Assembly: GCA_903813345.2 (NCBI GenBank)
Contig: CAIIXF020000012.1
Span: 2,705,318 to 2,769,317, forward strand
Direction: 5' to 3'
Source of the DNA: Owenia fusiformis
Lineage: Eukaryota > Annelida > Polychaeta > Sabellida > Oweniidae
Length of the DNA stretch: 64,000 nt
In this document: positions 13,601 through 25,127 of the stretch, one piece after another
How the letters are laid out: every line of letters starts with the position of its first letter
Numbering within the stretch: the stretch's first letter is position 1
Made by a program: the position numbers and the translations under genes
Notes under the pieces: model-generated
The model's input: only the letters and a program-made list of their open reading frames with translations
Databases searched by the model: none
What the model was told of the DNA's origin: nothing

Positions 13601-16600
13601 CAAATTATCCATTGGATAAATATAAAGCAATAAAGCAAGTCGATGTGGCAAAGGAACAAGTCACAATACAATGACAAGGCATTAACACAAATTGTCACAA
13701 ACTACCATTTGTTACAGACGCTGAACGCCGAACACAACGTTGGAGACTATAACAATATTTTACCACTTCTTGTGTTGATAAAAATGAAATGCAAGCAGAA
13801 CTGGTATCGGACAAAAGGATTGTCTGAGAATTCAAGTCCATACCTAATAACATATCGAACAGGGCTTGAGAGGCACGCAGGAAACCGAATGGATCACCCA
13901 ATGAGTTCCTCGCCATGGATACCCCAATGTTGGCTGTGGGTAACATTGCCATATGCGATGAATAGCCACCCATCCCACCAGAGTGCTGGTATAGAGGCAA
14001 TCCTGGAAAAGAAAATTTGATAATTCGAGATTAGAAACTTTACAATGCTATGTACAGGGTGATCAAAAATACAGCCCTGTTTTAATAACATGTTATCTCT
14101 CCTCATTTCTCATTTAATATGACAAACACGAATTAACATAGCTTCTATGAAGGAAAATATGACCCCTATGGACATCTGTTCCGCTTAAACAAGAAAATAC
14201 AGATTCACGTATGCAAAAACAGTTTAATATAAATTACAAATTAACCCGTAATACAGTGAAATCATTTTAACCTCTTGAATACCCAGAATGACGGATATAT
14301 CTGTCACAAATAAAATCCATTTGGAACCCAGAGCGACAGATATATCTGTCCCAGAATTTTTCACTAAAACTGCTAGATAACTTTGGCATTTTTATCCAAT
14401 CTTCACAAATTATGTTTTAAAATGTATGTAATGGGTCTATGTTTACCATTTTTATGAAATCAAATATTAAACATTGTGTTTTTAGATGTAAATATCCAGA
14501 AAACTAGCAGAAAATGAAAAATGCTCTGGTTTTAAACCCTTTTTAGAGGCTGGTATTCAAGAGATTAATAGATAATCTGGATGTTGCAGACTAACCTCTG
14601 TGCCATCCAATGAATATACCCTGTCCATATCGATCAGTGCCGTGGCTATAGGGGGCAACTGGTAACGTGTTTCTCGGATTAGGATGACGAGTAAATACAA
14701 TCGAGGCCTCCCTCATTTTGTTAATGACATCTTCACTGACGACTTGACGACCATTGGCGTCCTTCCCGTGGGTCAACTGGAAAGACAACCATTTCCCGGC
14801 ATCCTCTGCCGTCAATGCAACTCCAGCACCAGGACCAAGAGCTCTGCCCATACCACTGGAGTATATTAGCAAATATTGGTAGGGGATTTAGTAATCTAAT
14901 GTAATCGAATGAATATAAAATAAAAAAGATATTTCCATTTATTTGCTCTAACTATTTACTACAATACAGTGACACATGAAAATCATCAGTGCGGCGAAAA
15001 GATATTTATAAAATACAATTGTTTAAAATAGTCATTAATAATTCAAACACATTTACCACATTCTTAATCATGATCAACGCTTGAATGGAGACCTGTTTAT
15101 AAAATCAAAAGTTCATAAAATGTTTGACCCGCGTGAGAATGATAAACCTGATTGACTAAATAGTTCATTATCCAGCTATCTCTTCATAGCATACAAAAAG
15201 CTGAAATGCCGTTCAAATGAACACCATAGTAATCCATGTCAATACCTGAATGAAGTCAAATCAAGGGGGCCAGACAATGATTGACCACTAACGGTGATAT
15301 GCCAACGGGCCCAGTCCGTCCAATTCGTTCTGGGGCCCCAGTCAAGAAATGAACTGTCATTCATATCTTAAATATAAATAAGCATTACACTTAATATCAA
15401 ATGATCCAACAAATATCAAATGATTATAGTTATTAGATTTGTCGAAATCATGCCCGTAAAAAGATCGTATACGAGGCCCTCGACGCATTTTCCTGTTTGC
15501 GGATGTGAAATGATCACGTTAGTACTTTTGTTAACGTTTACAAAATATGGAAACATAGATTTTTATACCTAAATATAGTATTCTTTGGTTTTAAAAAAGG
15601 TAACACTGTATACCTAATTTATCGTACAGTTCTTGCTTGACAAGTTCCTCCCATGTTTTGCCAGTCATCTTCTGAGGTATGATACCCAGCAAAGCGTAAA
15701 GTGGATTATTATAGTTCCATTGAAGACGCAGTGGTTTTGTAGGCCTGAGGAATCTCAACCGCCTGTAATAACAGCCCAAACTAAACCAGGGGATACATTA
15801 TTGTATATAATGGGAAGCTATGATTATCCCAACGAACGAAGTTCGTTAGGGATATAGTGAAGCCCTCCGTCCGTCCGTCTGTCCGTCAGTCTGTCAGTCC
15901 GTCAGTCAGTCAGTCCGTCCGTCTGTCCGGAAGATAACTCAAATACTAGTTCACAGATTTTCTTCATATTTAGTGGAAAGATGTATATTGGTGAATAGTT
16001 TTACGCAAAAAAAATTTTTTCAAGATGGCCGCCGCTTTAAAAATGACGGGACTTTTTCGTAAAAATCATAAATTTTTCATTCTAAACCAAAGTAATTAAT
16101 ATTATTGTTTGAAATTTTGGAAGTGTATTCACAACATTTATCTATTTCACATATATTCCGTGTTTTTCATCCTGACCCCCAGGGGCCATGTATGGGGGGA
16201 CAGGAAAACAGAAATTTTCGCTAATTTTTAGATCTTTCTGAAGTATAGCTTTATTATACTCAAATGAAAGGCAATTAAGAGTAGATTGCAAATATTGTAT
16301 CTTTTTTCTGATTCGAGCCTCGTAAAATTCAAAATGACTGTCTAATGTACGATTTCGCAATAATTTTTCGATCCCTTCAAAGTATGGCTATATTATACTC
16401 AAATTGAAGGAATTTTGGAGTAGATCACAATTATGGTATTATTTTTCAGATTTGTACCTCAGAAAATTCAAAATGGCTGCTTTGCAGGAATTCGCAATTC
16501 TAAAATCTAATTTTTTCATTTTCAACCAAAGTAATGAGTCAATTATGAGTATAATTGATTGGAATTCGGTAATTGATATTTTGTTCGTTGGGATTTGCTA

Positions 16601-18075
16601 CTCCGCGGAGTTGCCGTTATCTAGTTGAGTTATGGTTTTATGGTTCAATTTTTCAGTTTATTCATGTCTGGCGAATTTCTTTTCTTTAGCGGTTAAAGCT
16701 GACTAGTTAACATTGTGCAAGGGTAGGTTACATGTATGTCAATGGGCTTACAACTAATTGTTTCTCCATTGCAGTCTGTTCCGCGCGTTTCTCTTCCTCC
16801 ACAGAAAAGGACTGTGGCCGAACGTTAATTTTATTTAGCCTAGTGTAGAAGAATCTATGTTCAATTTAATCTAAGTCAAAGAATGTGAAGGGTAGAACGA
16901 TTGAGACACAATAGTACTGAACGAACGACTCGGAAACGAACAAAGTTGCCACAAAATAAATAGTGATTGAACTTTCCAATACAAATATTAATTCTGATAT
17001 CTTACGGTATGATTTCTTCTCTACTGAAGACGTCAGCAGCCATAAGTGTTGGGTGTCCAGGAATACCTGTTTTGTGAGCGATAACATCTCTCAATGACAC
17101 CTCTTTGGTTAGCCAGGGGTCATAAAAGTGGAATTCTTCCCCAAGGCTCCGCATTATGTCACTTACAGGCGAGTCCCATGTTATGCTAGAAATGACATTT
17201 TGCATAATTTCATCAATCATTATGTTAACCATTCTTTGTTATGCAACTAATGACTTGGGGGCTTTCAATTGATTAAAAATTTGTCATGTTAGAAAGTCTC
17301 GCTTAATGCCATCTCAAGATTAGTACTCGGTATCTGAAAACAAAATACAGTAAAGACCTTTCCGATAAGTCCATTTTTGAATCAAGGAAATGTGAAAGAA
17401 ACTGGACAAACTGGGGGAACTGTAGTGACACCATAACCAATAACACTGCGAATAAGGAAAATAACGTTTTGGTGAAATAACGAACATACTGTTTCTTATC
17501 ATGTTTATGGCTTACTTTGTATTTTGAATCAGATGCGATATGATTGTTCCAGTGAAGTGTTTAGAAACAGAAGCCATTGGAAATATGGTTTTGTTTGTGA
17601 CGGGGACATCTCGCTTATCATCGGAATAATCCTCAGCCAATCCATAGCCTAAAATAAAAAGGAATGTATTACATAAGGCTATGGAGGAAACATATTCCAA
17701 TAAATGATTTGTATTTTTCAACCCCTATTTTTTACAAAAATTATATATCCCCCTGAAAAAACCCGAAAACTAAACTATATTTTAAATTTGCCCACATCCT
17801 TTTGATGAAAAATAGCAAAATTGAGAAAATATTGCAAACACAATAAGTGTACATGTAAGCTTACCCTTCGCCAAGACAGTCTTCCCTCCTCTTACCAGCG
17901 TTAGGGGCATTCCTACAATGTCATTGCACTTCATTAATTCCCTTATAAGGTCATCAACGAACTGTAGCTCCTTTTGGGTAAGTTCCTGTGTGTATCCCCC
18001 TCCCACATTCAATGTGGCCACTAGAAGCAACATACTTGGCACCCAGACCATGCTGGTATTTAGTAGTCTAACCAT
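7627..18075 (-). CDS. Secreted beta-lactamase-like serine hydrolase, copy B (nine exons)
   Basis: Exons on minus: 18075-17865, 17648-17516, 17185-17006, 15762-15614, 15366-15246, 14855-14596, 14002-13844, 8583-8344, 8117-7627. Every junction keeps phase; the sum is 1,944 nt (647 aa plus stop). An N-terminal hydrophobic leader ends near GGGYTQ (an inner Met at residue 9 is an alternative start). Catalytic S97-x-x-K100, Y192-N-N194 and H358-S-G-G361 match the three motifs of class C beta-lactamase/CubicO enzymes. Exons 8-9 give a C-terminal beta-rich region (around AYLGIYGNFAYG) like the lipocalin-type domain found after such hydrolases. A Pro/Thr/Ser stretch and a hydrophobic tail follow, which could be a GPI or membrane anchor. 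Exons 1-6 are secure. The link from exon 7 to exon 8 spans 5.3 kb full of repeats and rests on phase and domain order. Substrate unknown. Confidence 0.82.
8773..9405. mobile_element. Tc1/mariner-type MITE in intron 7 of hydrolase B
   Basis: A 633-bp element starts CAGGGTGTCAAAAAACAACA, ends with the inverted counterpart ...GACACCCTG, and is flanked by TA on both sides. Inverted repeats extend about 130 bp. No transposase frame is present. Its end sequence is close to those at 53359 and 782. Confidence 0.88.
9812..10040 (-). pseudogene. 3' end of a truncated LINE (non-LTR retrotransposon)
   Basis: The minus strand reads NSRNKFKSDLKKYYLDKY followed by a stop at 9812-9814, preceded by ELPETSKHL. 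This matches the usual C-terminus of non-LTR reverse-transcriptase proteins (pattern W-N-x-L-P ... F-K-x-x-L-K-x-Y-Y). Upstream a frame change occurs near 9905, and the rest of the element is missing. The adjacent 9406-9811 and 10041-10200 show only AT-rich sequence. Confidence 0.6.
10205..10560. repeat. Diverged repeat pair around AACAAACAGACA
   Basis: Two related stretches begin near 10211 and 10427 (similar AAACAGACA...TTTGG...CAAATTCAAAAC order), each followed by GTCGGATACGATTTTAGT at about 10290 and 10532. They look like a degenerate repeat pair in intron 7 of hydrolase B. 10561-11490 shows nothing further I can support. Confidence 0.45.
11495..11557. repeat. 18-bp tandem minisatellite
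   Basis: The unit CACTTCCTACATTGAATG is repeated about 3.4 times head to tail. Confidence 0.9.
11768..11960. mobile_element. Small MITE with ATGGGCGTAGCGC ends
   Basis: A 193-bp unit is bounded by ATGGGCGTAGCGC and its exact reverse complement GCGCTACGCCCAT. The interior has G- and C-runs and no coding potential of its own; open frames here (for example 11886-12107) are by-products of the repeat. Confidence 0.8.
12221..12338. repeat. Hairpin-forming inverted repeat
   Basis: ATATCATTTACATGACCAGG and CCTGGTCATGTAAATGATAT are exact reverse complements about 78 bp apart. The inner arms also pair through TGTACATGGTCA and TGACCATGTACA. It lies directly upstream of the candidate nested gene. Confidence 0.85.
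12471..13390 (+). CDS. Unrecognised gene fragment nested in hydrolase intron 7
   Basis: Two plus-strand exons fit splice rules: 12471-12822 (acceptor TTCCAG, donor GTATGT) and 12946-13141 (acceptor ACTAG, donor GTAGGT), joined in phase 0 without stops. A possible terminal exon 13347-13390 follows in phase and ends in TAA. The first exon reads through KRDVKYDDKHEHEISTL and WRWYIKDNGPFTIENF. The second is basic (PKTAKRKYQPKKHPSRSR). I do not recognise the family. The 5' end is not found; exon 1 has no start codon of its own because the ATG at 12460 lies upstream of the acceptor. It could be a decayed transposon gene or a real nested gene. Codon quality and clean splice sites favour exons that are or recently were under selection. 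Confidence 0.5.
13671..13790 (+). repeat. Copy of the 'AAGGCATTAAC' hairpin repeat family
   Basis: It contains ACAAGGCATTAACACAAATT, then CCATTTGTTACAGACGC and GAGACTATAACAATAT in the family order. It abuts the 3' side of hydrolase exon 7, so the long minus-strand frame 14000-13695 is exon 7 read into a repeat. Confidence 0.75.
15826..16594. mobile_element. Non-autonomous element with ATCCCAACGAAC ends and CCGT microsatellite
   Basis: A 12-bp perfect terminal inverted repeat (ATCCCAACGAAC / GTTCGTTGGGAT) bounds 769 bp in intron 3 of hydrolase B. A CCGT/CTGT/CAGT microsatellite starts about 40 bp in, at 15866-15930. The interior has two diverged copies of a ~120-bp unit containing 'AAAATTCAAAATG'. 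The same microsatellite-near-one-end design occurs at 48244-49898. Confidence 0.8.
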
Positions 18076-18536
18076 CCAAGAGCAAAAAACAAATGTTTTA
18101 GATTTTTGGCCGACTAATGAGGCTTTTATAACGATGAAGGCTGAATGAAAATTCTCTAAAGTTTAAATCCAAATGGTGTCTAGTGGTTTCTCAGTGGTTA
18201 AGGTTATATCACGATTATAAAACTTATTTTTATTACACATTTAATATTTGTACAAGTCTTCACTCTTTAGGACATTGATCTATGTTACTGAAGTACATCA
18301 TATCAAAATATAGTTCATTAAGATAACAGGGCAAGTGAGAGCTTTGATGCTAATGTCATTTACAAATTAAAAGTTGAGATTTCGTAAACATAAAAAGTTA
18401 AAAGTACGTAGAACCTCAAATTATTTAAAAATATTTTTTTGACTTTTGTATTGTTTTGATTGGAGATTTTCCTCGAGGAATATTTAATCATAGATGTCAT
18501 AACCATGATAACGTTCTATTTAATAACTCGTAAATT

Positions 18537-20292
18537 AACAAGGCATTAACATGACAAAATGTCACCACCTATTTTGAAAAAAAAAATTAGTCAATTTGAA
18601 GCAAGTTGAAAAAAGACCTTTTTGACCTTTTTGACCTTGAGAAGGTCAAATGTCAAATCTAAAGTCATATTTGAATTTCTGAGAACATGTAGATGATTTT
18701 GAAAAAATATTTAGTCAATTTGAAGCAAGATGAAAAAATACCTTTTTGACCTTTTTTGACATTGAGAAGGTCATTGAAGGTCAAATGTCAAATCTAAAGT
18801 CAGATTTGAATTTCTGAGAACATGTAGATGATTTTGAAAAAAAAATTTAGTCAATTTGAAGCAAGCTGAAAAAAGACCTTTTTGACCTTTTTTGACTTTG
18901 AGAAGGTCATTGAAGGTCAAATGTCAAATCTTAAGTCAAATCTAAAGTCAGATTTGAATTTCTGAGAACACGTAGATGATTTTGAAAATTTTTTTAGTCA
19001 ATTTGAAGCAAGTTGAAAACAGACCTTTTTGACCTTGAGAAGGTCATTGAAGGTCAAATGTCAAATCTTAAGTCAAATCTTAAGTCAGATTTGAATTTCT
19101 GAGAACACATAGATGATTTTGAAAAAAAAATTTAGTCAATTTGAAGCAAGTTGAAAACAGACCTTTTTGACCTTTTTTGACCTTGAGAAGGTCATTGAAG
19201 GTCAAATATCAAATCTAAAGTCAGATTTGAATTTCTGAGAACATGTAGATGATTTTGAAAAAAAAATTAGTCAATTTGAAGCAAGTTGAAAAAAGACCTT
19301 TTTGACCTTTTTTGACTTTGAGAAGGTCATTGAAGGTCAAATGTCAAATCTTAAGTCAAATCTAAAGTCAGATTTGAATTTCTGCGAACACGTAGATGAT
19401 TTTGAAAATTTTTTTTAGTCAATTTGAAGCAAGTTGAAAACAGACCTTTTTGACCTTTTTTGACCTTGAGAAGGTCATTGAAGGTCAAATGTCAAATCTA
19501 AAGTCAGATTTGAATTTCTGAGAACATGTAGATGATTTTGAAAAAAAAATTTAGTCAATTTGAAGCAAGTTGAAAAAAGACCTTTTTGACCTTTTTTGAC
19601 TTTGAGAAGGTCATTGAAGGTCAAATGTCAAATCTTAAGTCAAATCTAAAGTCAGATTTGAATTTCTGAGAACACGTACATGATTTTGAAAATTTTTTTT
19701 AGTCAATTTGAAGCAAGTTGAAAACAGACCTTTTTGACCTTTTTTGACCTTGAGAAGGTCATTGAAGGTCAAATGTCAAATCTTAAGTCAAATCTTAAGT
19801 CAGATTTGAATTTCTGAGAACAGGTAGATGATTTTGAAAAAAAAATTTAGTCAATTTGAAGCAAGTTGAAAACAGACCTTTTTGACCTTTTTTGACCTTG
19901 AGAAGGTCATTGAAGGTCAAATGTCAAATCTACAGTCAGATTCGAAGGTCAAATGTCAAATCTAAAGTCAGATTTGAATTTCTGAGAACATGTAGATGAT
20001 TTTGAATAAAAATTTAGTCAATGTGAAGCAAGTTGAAAAAAGACCTTTTTGACCTTGAGAAGGTCATTGAAGGTCAAATGTCAAATCTAAAGTCAGATTT
20101 GAACTTCTGAGAACATGTAGATGATTTAGAAAAAAATTGAAGTCAGTCTAAACAGTATTTGTTAAGTTATAGGAAGTTGTAAGAAATTGTTACAGACGCC
20201 AACCGCCGGACGCCAACCACCAACCGCCGGACGCCAACCGCCGTCGCAAAAAAACGGAGACCATAACAATATGTCACCACTTTTGGTGGTGA
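18537..20292 (+). repeat. Hairpin-ended repeat with 11-monomer central satellite ('pearl'-like)
   Basis: Monomers start with AGTCAATTTGAAGCAAG at 18589, 18713, 18849, 18996, 19134, 19269, 19417, 19553, 19701, 19849 and (variant) 20016, so the period is 124-167 bp and mostly 135-138 or 147-148. The 12-bp difference is an extra 'TTAAGTCAAATC' block. Before the array is ACAAGGCATTAACATG; after it are GTTACAGACGCCAACCGCC and a terminal hairpin, TATGTCACCAC-TTTTG-GTGGTGACATA, at 20266-20292. These flanks are the two halves of the repeat family seen without satellite at 13671 and 32968, so the array has grown inside one copy. The design (left flank, tandem core, right flank with hairpin) matches non-autonomous Helitron-like 'pearl' elements of bivalves. 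It sits upstream of the start of hydrolase copy B. Confidence 0.85.
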
Positions 20293-20296
20293 CATA

Positions 20297-20405
20297 ATAA
20301 TAACTAACAAGGCATTAACATGCAAAATATCCTATCATTTGTTACTGGACACCATCCGCCTAATGCCATCACAAAAAACAAAAAATTGAAGACTTACATG
20401 TCAAT
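20297..20405 (+). repeat. Second partial copy of the 'AAGGCATTAAC' family
   Basis: It begins AACAAGGCATTAACATGCAA directly after the hairpin of the preceding element and keeps CATTTGTTACTGGACACC. A weak mariner-type end (ACAGAGTGGGTCAAAAAACC) lies nearby at 20474. Confidence 0.65.
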
Positions 20406-20744
20406 ACTTGTGGTGGTGATAAAATAGGATACCTGGAAGAATAATAATTTGAATTTTCATATATTGAGATATACAGAGTGGGTCAAAAAACCATGTATGT
20501 ATGATTCACATGATATAGCTTAAACCATGCCATGTATTATATATCATTTTAAAGATAAATCATTTCCTAATAACTTGACACCATCCGATTGAAAAACTCT
20601 TGCTTTCTTGTGAAGTTAGAGCCTAAAATTGACACTAGAGCAACCAAAATCAGTAAATGAAAATCAAAAAATGTACACCCATATTGCAGTCACCACTGCA
20701 CTTAATATGCTTGACCGAATCATTATTACACACTCAGAGGCCCG

Positions 20745-21098
20745 CACATAGTGACAGATGGCATGCTGAATACTCCATATTTGATGTGAGTGAAGAACCT
20801 GATAACTACAGACTTAAAATTGGAGGTTAGAGTGGAGATGCTGAGGATTCACTTGCTTACCATTCACTAAAAAGGACTGTGATCATGATAAATACAGCGG
20901 CAATTGTGCTGTTATTCACAAAGGGGCTTGGTGGTATGCCTGCCCTTTTCGAATCTGTTTGGTTTCTATAGTACTAAAGCTAGGTGCGATCTTAGTAGTT
21001 AGTGTGTGACATGGTACCATTGGCCAAACAGAATAAGCTCATCTAACATTTTTTACTATTCTTTCAAAAAGATTGACATGAAAGTTTGTCCAAAATAA
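20745..21098 (+). pseudogene. Fibrinogen-related protein pseudogene (C-terminal part)
   Basis: This stretch is homologous to 24790-25127 of the intact fibrinogen-related gene: AEYSIFDVSE, then a TAG where the gene encodes the Tyr of GGYSG, then AYHS, GAWWY and a final KIDMKVCPK with TAA at 21096. At least one in-frame stop and several frame shifts or deletions are present, and the N-terminal half is missing. It is a decayed tandem duplicate of the gene 2.7 kb downstream in the same orientation. Confidence 0.9.
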
Positions 21099-23797
21099 GA
21101 GTATCCTCCATATTTTACTATGATACACAATGTCAGACAATATAGAGGACATTTGAATTATTGCTAATGGAAATGCGAAGATATCAAAATGATAAATAAT
21201 TTAACTATTTCTTGATTGATCTCTGCAATGTAGAAATATATAGAGTTGAGAAGTTATAATTTATTCTGTCCATTAATCATGTTAATTTCAACGAATATTG
21301 TAAGAAGTTCAGATTTTATAATTACCACAAAAACCAGCGGTCATATACATTGATATTAACAATAAAAAAAGATTGCTCCGATTGAATTCCTTAATTGAAC
21401 TTTTATCATCACTAATATGGCAAGGTGTGTGATTGCCAACCTTTAGTCACATTATATGTATACATACACATACATACACACCCATGGTCCTCATTAGGTA
21501 TTGATCAGTAATGCCAGTTTGTTATCTAAATTGGTGTATTGGTTTGGTGTATCAAGAGGTGTTGCCATCGACAACATGCTAAATAAATGATGTCACTCAT
21601 TCATTAGCTTAGTTATTTTATGTTACTAGTGCGTGGAATTTTTGTACTGATCATAAACAAGTTATTCAAAAATTTATCAAATGCATTTATATGTATAATT
21701 ATGTTTTATTTATGGTTCATACATGACCAATGACAAGCCTGGTTTAAGAACCATGAACATATTACGACTGCAACTGCCACTCCGTTGAAAATGATTTCAG
21801 AGCACATTGATGTAAAATGTCTGGAATAGTTCAAAATTATATCAATGTCATATCTCCATATCTACTATTCCAGTATTCAATATTGTTAATGTCAGCTCTG
21901 CTTGGTGTTCCTCATTGCAGGTGTCAGGTTTGAGATGTTACTGTCTTTAATGATGTCAGCTCTCTTAGGTGTCAAGTCTGAGATGTCTTTGTTTTCTGTG
22001 ACTGTTGCCTCTCCTTGAATTTTCTTTTATTCATGTTCTGCCTGGATATACAAAAAACATAAACATTTTCATATTTTGTTGTAAGTGGCTAATGAAAACT
22101 CTGTATGGGAGCTGTGGTACTTTGCATGCTTAGAATACGATTAACAAATATAACTAGAAAACAGAAACTCCCCAAGTAGCAAATCCCACCAAACAAAACA
22201 TATTTTATCAAATTATTCATCATTTTAAATATTTCATGATAGAAAAACCATAAAGTAGAAGAGTAGTATTGTCACCCTTTGGCAAAACCTACTCCCATAT
22301 ACAGATAAATGACACCATATCAGAAGTTCCTTCTCTCTATGCCATCCAATTAGTGTTGTTATTAAATAACCAATACAGGTATGTTAGTGACAGATTAATC
22401 TAAATCTGCAAATTAAGGATATGTGATTTCAAAAACATTCAGGATCTCACAAATTCCACTCTTTTGAAAAGTGAAAATTGGTAGGGCAAATCCGACACCA
22501 ATAGTCTAGAATTGTTTCCTTTTGGCATTATGTTAGGGACACATTGAGGCTTACAATCAAATGTCAAATTGTCAATATTCAAGTTAAAATAGACCTATTA
22601 CGCATTTAAAGTATGATGATTTTTGACAGAAAAAAACAAAGCAAACAAGTAGCCTACTGGAGAGTGGACATGTGGTATATTGCCAAATAATTATGAAACC
22701 CTAGAAATCCTAATACACAAGATAATTCCTCCTGGCTTCCTTCTGATCGAAGTATCTCAGATCTGACCTAAAAGTTTGTTTAAATACTTCAAGTATCATG
22801 AGTAACAATTTTACTTAACAAGTTTTCTGTACATACTATTTCTTTTAATTTCTATCACTTCTCTATGAATGCTCCACTGATAAGTGAATGGATCCAAGGA
22901 GTTTTGTGTTTTCTGCTGACAATGAATGTTTTTTCTCCCGGTGTTAAGCCATCCACATTTTATTACATTTTATTCAATAAAAACAAAAGTTAAAAATTAT
23001 GATAGTTAGAAAGATATCTTACAATGATGCATAACAAACAGATCAATACTTTTAAATGAGCAATAAATAGTTATAATGTTGTTTTGTTACTCATTATATG
23101 TAAATATGGAGATGAGGTGAAAATGACTTAATACAAAACTTCAAACAATATTGTTTATTATATATTACCTCGTTAATAAATATTATAAAACAAAACCAGA
23201 CAATTAAATAACACACTGTTAAAGTCATGATCTACCTTTAATCTACTAAGTATATATTTGTGAAGATAAGCCCCCATAAAATAAAATATATTTTGACTTG
23301 TAAAATACGAACACAAATGTAAAATCGATTAACCTTGTTGAATTTTTACTATATGATATTCTTTGTATGATATGATATGAATTTGAAATAAAATGATTAA
23401 AAATAATATGAGGGGTGATAATAAAATTCTTGAAACCCACTCATTTTTTTCAATATTCTTTATTGAAATTTTCAAAGAAGGTGCAATTTATGGAGCAAAA
23501 AATATTCAGGTAAATATTTAATTGGAAATCAAATAGAATTCTAAATTATATATGTTGTTAACAATTATCTAACAATAATGAATAGTGTAATGTCACACTA
23601 TCCACATCGTTCTCACTTGATCTGGAAGGTAAAGCATGTCTTTAAATCACAATAAAATTGCACATATTTGCTTGATGCTAAGCAACCAAGTTAATGATGC
23701 ATGCAATATGAAAATTTATGTTTTTGATTATGAGAAAATTAGTTTTAACAGAGCACCATCAACATCATATCTAATCAACACACGTCTTGCTAGAATC
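21099..23797. other. Intergenic, AT-rich, no gene seen
   Basis: Only short chance frames are present. A small (CATA)n tract lies near 21460-21480. The core promoter of the fibrinogen-related gene must lie in the last few hundred bases, but I see no clear TATA box. Confidence 0.5.
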
Positions 23798-25127
23798 ATG
23801 TGTCTGAAAGTATTGTTGATAGTATTCCTCGTTGGACATGTACATTTGCAGAAAAAAGGAAGTACATGCAAGAAATGGCATATTTACGAACTTGAAACAC
23901 ACCTGAGAACACAGCTTAATGAACTTAAATCAGACACACAAATTTGCTGCATTAAAAATGAGAGAGACAATATACTTCAAATTAAGGGTAATATCACAAA
24001 GGCTGGAGTAACCATTGAAGAAGTAAATGCTAAAGCAGAAGAAATGAAAAATGATGTTAAAGAGATGAAAGCAGATGTTGGAAGACTTAGTACAGAACTT
24101 AACAATTTTAAAACAGATGCTCAAAATTGTTGCAACACAAATAAGGAACAAATGAATGCAGTAAATGATAAATTGGAAGAAGTAAATGATAAAGTAGATG
24201 GCATTAAAGCTGATGTAGCTCTCATAAAAAATCACTTGAAAATGATACGGAACAATTCACAATGTAAATCAGAAGGTAAGACTGTAAATACTTATCAGAT
24301 TAATTGGTTCACATGGCATTTTTACTCTACAGTAGTTGTATAAAGTCAGACAATTGATTCTCATCCATACCATACAATTTTAAACCTATATTGAGATGAG
24401 AGATTACAATAATTAGTTGAAAAATAAGCAAGGAATTAACCTCTTTGATTCACTTCAAAAAATCAAAGAACACGTAACAGTTTTTACAATTTCTTGTCTT
24501 CCAGTAACATCTCATGACTGTCGTGATGACACAAGCTTTACTGGTGTAAGAACAATCCAACCACAGGGACAAACTGCATTCAGAGTATACTGTAGTGGTG
24601 GGTGTGTCTACATGGCAAGGCGCTTTAACGGGAGTGTTGACTTCTACAGAACCTGGGTAGAGTATCAAAGAGGATTTGGAAGCCCTCTAGGTGAACACTT
24701 CATTGGCCTGAACAACCTTCATGGTTTACTAAATCAAGGGAACTATAAACTCAGAATTGATCTTACCATGTGGCCCCCACAGAGTGAAACCCGTCACGCT
24801 GAATACTCCATATTTGATGTGAGTGATGAACGTGATAACTACACATTGACAATTGGAGGTTATAGTGGGACTGCAGGGGACTCTCTTGCTTACCACAATG
24901 GTATGGCATTTAGTACAAAAGACCGTGATCATGATAGACATCACAGTTTCAATTGTGCTGTCCAAACTAAAGGGGCTTGGTGGTATAAGTCCTGCAACCA
25001 TTCAAATCTATTTGGTTTATATAGCACTAATGCTAGTTGTCCTTTTAGTGAGTGTGTGACATGGAAAAAATGGCAATCTCATGCATATTCTTTTAAAAAA
25101 GTTGACATGAAAGTTTGTCCAAAATAA
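23798..25127 (+). CDS. Secreted fibrinogen-related protein (coiled coil + FReD)
   Basis: Two exons, 23798-24275 and 24505-25127, join in phase 1 (GTAAG donor, TTCCAG acceptor) to give 366 aa. I chose Met 23798 because it opens directly on the hydrophobic leader MCLKVLLIVFLVGHV; an upstream in-frame ATG at 23636 would bury it. Exon 1 continues with heptad-rich sequence (EEVNAKAEEMKNDVKEMKAD and similar), a coiled coil with two Cys-Cys pairs likely to link subunits. Exon 2 is a fibrinogen C-terminal domain: GSVDFYR, GNYKLRIDL, YSGTAGDSLAYHNGM, the calcium-site DRDHD, GAWWYKSC and KVDMKVCP. The usual GGGWTV strand near the domain start is replaced by a shorter SGGCVYMARR. Several N-x-S/T sites fit secretion. 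Such proteins act as lectin-like recognition molecules; the ligand is not predictable. Confidence 0.92.

Noticed and set aside
13695-14000. 101-codon minus frame as a complete C-terminus of hydrolase B
   Set aside because: It is exon 7 reading through a good GTATGG donor into a dispersed repeat; an in-phase exon 8 and 9 supply the family's C-terminal domain.
18589-20140. CRISPR-like regular repeats
   Set aside because: Monomers are contiguous, 124-167 bp, without unique spacers, in a eukaryotic context; it is a satellite.
23636-23797. N-terminal extension of the fibrinogen-related protein from the upstream ATG
   Set aside because: It would put 54 residues before a clear signal peptide; the downstream ATG gives a normal secreted protein.
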